Positions 61,082-64,000 of a stretch of DNA of 64,000 nt are shown piece after piece. Position 1 is the stretch's first letter, and each line of letters begins with the position of its first letter. Under the pieces are notes generated by a model. That model saw only the letters and a list, made by a program, of their open reading frames with translations. It was not told the DNA's origin and made no database searches. This DNA is from Sulfurimonas denitrificans DSM 1251 (GTDB taxonomy: Bacteria; Campylobacterota; Campylobacteria; Campylobacterales; Sulfurimonadaceae). The DNA is taken from the NCBI RefSeq assembly GCF_000012965.1, contig NC_007575.1, forward strand, positions 868,001-932,000, read 5' to 3'. Made by a program: the position numbers and the translations under genes.

Positions 61082-62851
61082 ATGAAAAAAATCATTCTGT
61101 TTCTACTCTCATCCATTGCACTCCTAGCAGTATCACCTAAATTTTTAATGCCTGATGAGGCATTTGCGCCATCGGCTACTCTAAATGAAAAGACCCAACT
61201 AGAGGCGAGAATAGAGCTTGGAAAAGATATATATCTTTATGAAGAAGCTATCAAGCTTGAGCTAAAAAACTCAGATGGTATAAAGATAAAAGATATTGTA
61301 TCTCCCAAGAGCGTTGAGCATCACGGCGATAAGGTCTTTCTTGAATCTCCAACTTTTTTAATAACTCTAAGCAAAGATTCACATGTAAGCGGAATAAAAA
61401 ATATTACACTTGATTTATCATTTCAAGGATGCTCAGAGCAGGGGCTTTGTTATGAGCCAGATACAAAATCTTTTACTTTTGATATAGACTCTTCAAAGCT
61501 TGAGGTGGATAAAGATAATCTCTCAAAAATAGAGATAAAAACAGAAGCTAAGGTAGAGAAAAAAGAGCTCTCAGAGAGTGACTCAATAGCAGATACTATA
61601 AAAGATGGAAGTATCGCTCTTATCTTAGCAACATTTTTAGGTTTTGGGCTTCTTTTGGCACTTACTCCATGTACTTTCCCGATGATTCCTATCATCTCTG
61701 GTATTATCATCTCCCAAGGAGAGGGAATAACTACAAAAAAAGCTTTTATGCTCTCTTTAGTTTATGTTCTAGCAATGGCGGCAGCATACACAATAGCTGG
61801 AGTTTTAGCAGGATTATTTGGCTCTAATCTTCAAGCATCTCTTCAAGCACCATGGGCAATATATACATTTTCTGCAATTTTTGTAGCCTTAGCACTTAGT
61901 ATGTTTGGCTTTTACGAGTTAAAGCTACCTGACTCTTTTGTTGCAAAGATAAGCTCAAACCGTAGCTCAAACCGCAACGGGTATGTAGGTGTAGCTATAA
62001 TGGGCTTTTTATCAGCACTTATCGTTGGACCTTGCGTTGCTGCTCCTCTTGCAGGTGCGTTGGTTTATATTGGGCAAACAGGCGATGCGCTACTTGGTGG
62101 TGCGGCTCTTTTTGCTATGAGTATCGGGATGGGACTTCCACTTATCTTAGTTGGTGTGAGCGCTGGTAAGTTTATGCCTCGCCCTGGCGCATGGATGACT
62201 ATGGTTAGCGCTGTATTTGGTGTTATGATGCTTGGTGTTGCTATTTGGATGCTTGAGCGTGTTGTAGATGAGAGTATAATCGCACTTCTTAGTGTAATGC
62301 TTGGAATTGGTTTTGCTACCTATTTTGGAGCTTTTGACAAAGAAGCACATGTATTTAGAAGAACTATCTCTATCCTTGTTTTTATCTATTCAGTATCTCT
62401 GTTTGTTGGCTTAATGGCAGGAGCTGTAAATATGCAAAAGCCCTTAGAGTTTTTAAAATCTTCTTCTAATGGTAGCGCTCAAAGCGTTAAATCTGCACAT
62501 TTAGATTTTAAAAATGTAACCACTATCTCTGAGTTAGATTTACTCTTAAATAAAAATATTGGTAAAAAGATTATTCTTGATTTTAGTGCCGAGTGGTGCG
62601 CTGTTTGTAAAGAGCTAGATAAAAAAACATTCTCAGATGAAGCGGTTAAAGCAAAGATGAGTGAGTTTGTACTTATCCGCGCTGATGTTACACAAAATAG
62701 TGATGAACAAAAAGCGCTAAGTAAAAAATATGGTGTTTTTGGTCCACCTGTAATCATCTTTTTTGATAAAGAATCAAACGTAATAAGCTCAAAAACAGTA
62801 GTTGGTTTTATAGAAGCCGATAAGTTTTTACAACATTTAAATAACATCTAA
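61082..62851 (+). CDS. dsbD: Thiol:disulfide interchange protein DsbD
   Basis: 589 residues. Signal peptide, N-terminal periplasmic immunoglobulin-like domain with CSEQGLCYEP (redox Cys pair near 120), eight membrane helices with LTPCTFPMIPII and VGPCVAAPLAGAL (the membrane Cys pair), and a C-terminal thioredoxin domain with SAEWCAVCKELDKKTF. All three redox modules are present, so it should carry electrons from cytoplasmic thioredoxin to periplasmic proteins such as the Dsb-like and TlpA-like proteins in this window. Confidence 0.95.
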   Translation: MKKIILFLLSSIALLAVSPKFLMPDEAFAPSATLNEKTQLEARIELGKDIYLYEEAIKLELKNSDGIKIKDIVSPKSVEHHGDKVFLESPTFLITLSKDSHVSGIKNITLDLSFQGCSEQGLCYEPDTKSFTFDIDSSKLEVDKDNLSKIEIKTEAKVEKKELSESDSIADTIKDGSIALILATFLGFGLLLALTPCTFPMIPIISGIIISQGEGITTKKAFMLSLVYVLAMAAAYTIAGVLAGLFGSNLQASLQAPWAIYTFSAIFVALALSMFGFYELKLPDSFVAKISSNRSSNRNGYVGVAIMGFLSALIVGPCVAAPLAGALVYIGQTGDALLGGAALFAMSIGMGLPLILVGVSAGKFMPRPGAWMTMVSAVFGVMMLGVAIWMLERVVDESIIALLSVMLGIGFATYFGAFDKEAHVFRRTISILVFIYSVSLFVGLMAGAVNMQKPLEFLKSSSNGSAQSVKSAHLDFKNVTTISELDLLLNKNIGKKIILDFSAEWCAVCKELDKKTFSDEAVKAKMSEFVLIRADVTQNSDEQKALSKKYGVFGPPVIIFFDKESNVISSKTVVGFIEADKFLQHLNNI

Positions 62852-62866
62852 AAATAAAATATGTGC

Positions 62867-62872
62867 TAGAAT
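62867..62872 (+). promoter_or_regulatory. -10 box for the metE leader
   Basis: TAGAAT in GCTAGAATTA. Transcription from here would give a leader of roughly 280 bases before metE. Confidence 0.4.
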
Positions 62873-62900
62873 TACCAAAAAATTATGAAAAGGAAGAGAT

Positions 62901-63092
62901 ATGAAGCAAGTTGAAAATGTTTGTGACCTTAAAGTGTTAAAACTTTCTTTACTCTCTAAGCCTTGTTATTGCAATATATTTTTTGCTTTAAAAACAAGAC
63001 TCTCTCTTTTGATAAATCATTTTATCCCTCGTTGCCCATACTACACAACTTACTTTGCGTTTAGACGCACTGGCGTACATCCCCCGCTTTAA
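62901..63092 (+). CDS. 63-codon leader ORF upstream of metE (translation uncertain)
   Basis: It begins MKQVENVCDLKVLKLSLLSK after a strong ribosome site (AAGGAAGAG, spacing about 4). It has seven aromatic F/Y residues in its last third, one Met only and no recognisable domain or signal peptide. The good ribosome site argues for translation; the odd composition and the hairpins in the same DNA argue that its role, if any, is regulatory. It ends 65 bases before metE. Confidence 0.35.
   Translation: MKQVENVCDLKVLKLSLLSKPCYCNIFFALKTRLSLLINHFIPRCPYYTTYFAFRRTGVHPPL
62962..62998 (+). promoter_or_regulatory. Nested hairpin in the metE leader
   Basis: CTTGTT (62962-62967) pairs with AACAAG (62993-62998), and inside it GCAA (62971-62974) pairs with TTGC (62983-62986). 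It is part of a possible structured 5' leader. Confidence 0.3.
63056..63076 (+). promoter_or_regulatory. Alternative hairpins in the metE leader
   Basis: ACGC at 63065-63068 can pair with GCGT on its left (63057-63060, extended to TGCGT/ACGCA) or on its right (63073-63076). The two pairings exclude each other, as in switching leaders. The surrounding 60 bases are clearly richer in G+C than nearby non-coding DNA. Confidence 0.3.
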
Positions 63093-63157
63093 ATATCTTT
63101 TTTTTCAAAATCATCATAAAAAACAAAATAAAAAAATAGTAGTACAAGGATATTTAC

Positions 63158-64000
63158 ATGTCAAAAAATTACATAGTTGGTTTTCCAAGAATTGGGGAGC
63201 AAAGAGAGTTAAAAAAGGTTTTAGAAGAGTTTTGGGCTAAAAAATGCTCATTTGAAGATGTACAAACAGTAGCAAAAGAGCTAAAAAAGAGACACTGGGA
63301 GTATCAAAGAGATGCTGGAATTGAGTTTATAAGTTCAAACGATTTTTCTCTCTATGACAATATGCTCGACACCTCTGTTATGTTAGGTGCGATTCCAAAA
63401 AAATTTAAAAACTTAAAAAATGAAGAGCTTTATTTTGCAATGGCAAGAGGCAATGCTTCAAGCGTAGCTATGGAGATGACAAAGTGGTTTAACACAAACT
63501 ACCACTACATAGTTCCAGAGCTTGAGCCAAGTGATAGTTATAAACTTGATGCCTCAAAGATTGTAAATGAGTACAATGAAGCAAAAAGCTTAGGCATAAA
63601 AACAAAGATAAATATCATCGGACCTATAACATATCTTGGGCTTAGTAAAAGAGCAGATGGTGGCGACACTTATGAGCTTTGGGGCAAAATAGTCCCGATT
63701 TATGAGGAGCTTGTTAAAACTATAGCTACTCTTGATGATGAGATTACTATTCAGATAGATGAGCCTATCTTTGTAAAAGAGCCAAACACAAAAGTGCTTA
63801 GTCTTATAAAACCTACTTACGATAGACTTTGCGCAGTTTCACCAAACATAAAAATTGCGGTTGTTACATATTTTGAGCACTCAAACGAAGCGACAAAAGT
63901 TTTAGTTCATACGCCTATCTGGGCACTAGGGCTTGATTTTTTATATGGAGATGAAAATCTAAACTCACTTGAAATTATCGCTTCAAGTGGTAAAAAGGTT
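63158..64000 (+). CDS. metE: Cobalamin-independent methionine synthase MetE, N-terminal part
   Basis: 281 codons seen before the window ends. MSKNYIVGFPRIGEQRELKK is the MetE N-terminus, and KWFNTNYHYIVPELEPSD and INIIGPITYLGLSKR belong to the N-terminal barrel; the catalytic zinc-binding C-terminal barrel lies beyond the edge. MetE moves a methyl group from methyl-THF-glutamate to homocysteine. CAAGGA precedes the ATG. The unusually long leader suggests control after transcription starts. Confidence 0.95.
   Translation, partial: MSKNYIVGFPRIGEQRELKKVLEEFWAKKCSFEDVQTVAKELKKRHWEYQRDAGIEFISSNDFSLYDNMLDTSVMLGAIPKKFKNLKNEELYFAMARGNASSVAMEMTKWFNTNYHYIVPELEPSDSYKLDASKIVNEYNEAKSLGIKTKINIIGPITYLGLSKRADGGDTYELWGKIVPIYEELVKTIATLDDEITIQIDEPIFVKEPNTKVLSLIKPTYDRLCAVSPNIKIAVVTYFEHSNEATKVLVHTPIWALGLDFLYGDENLNSLEIIASSGKKV

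Noticed and set aside
61450-62847. Minus-strand ORFs inside dsbD (for example 62147-62350 and 62479-62847)
   Set aside because: They are antisense shadows of a full-length gene with all expected motifs; no ribosome sites or domains.
63001-63100. Cobalamin or SAM riboswitch upstream of metE
   Set aside because: I could not find the conserved core elements of either class on the plus or minus strand; only unassigned hairpins are visible. A covariance search would settle it.
1-64000. Mobile elements, CRISPR arrays, tRNA and rRNA genes
   Set aside because: I saw no transposase, integrase, regularly spaced repeats, tRNA-like cloverleafs or rRNA sequence; the gaps between genes are mostly below 200 bases.

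Overview
The window is a gene-dense, low-GC (about one third by eye) stretch of bacterial chromosome. Gene content and order point to the Campylobacterota, most likely a Sulfurimonas-like sulfur or hydrogen oxidiser. Two blocks follow the Helicobacter pylori gene order as I recall it. One is DUF2018 / small exported protein / polyprenyl synthase / hemA / proS / hemC (16.5-22.9 kb). The other is HIT / pheS / pheT / aroA / ispH / rpsA / membrane protein / serA (27.1-36.9 kb). I see no rRNA, tRNA, CRISPR array, insertion sequence, prophage or origin. All gaps are short except a leader of about 300 bases before metE.

Layout. 1-2.1 kb: a truncated MASE1-GGDEF gene behind a response regulator, divergent from thiS. 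2.1-6.3 kb (minus strand): acpS, fliL, a small unknown, radA, ftsY and a thioredoxin-like lipoprotein. 6.4-16.4 kb: fthC, rny, a CDF metal exporter, cmoB, a hotdog thioesterase, an MBL hydrolase, nadE, a DegT aminotransferase, lpxK, argB and an MnmC-like FAD oxidoreductase. 16.5-24.7 kb: a long tetrapyrrole/isoprenoid/translation operon ending in a UbiD decarboxylase. 24.8-27.5 kb: cytochrome c, argH, OsmC and HIT. 27.6-36.9 kb: the pheS-serA operon. 37-50.1 kb: two divergent tripartite efflux systems. The minus-strand one has its RND pump split into two genes. The plus-strand one is CusA-type, with a Met/His-rich periplasmic protein and a two-component system. 50.2-56 kb: an HD-GYP protein, coaX, short-form hisG, two methyltransferases, a degenerate receiver-kinase and a YceI protein. 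56-61 kb: a nucleotide-sugar epimerase, pdxA-pdxJ, a DUF255 thioredoxin protein and a 33-codon lipoprotein gene. 61-64 kb: dsbD and the start of metE.

Most genes sit in tight operons with 1-4 base overlaps, many with GTG or TTG starts. Promoters are recognisable mainly as TATAAT-type -10 boxes with poor -35 boxes, as is usual for this phylum. No complete novel defence or biosynthetic system is visible. The points most worth a second look are: a receiver-kinase protein that has lost both phospho-acceptor residues; a strongly over-represented palindrome TACATGTA on both strands; a prolyl-tRNA synthetase without its editing domain; an RND pump split exactly between its two repeats; a sensor kinase whose only plausible start is ATA; a structured metE leader with a small ORF; and a copper-type efflux operon with candidate direct-repeat operators.
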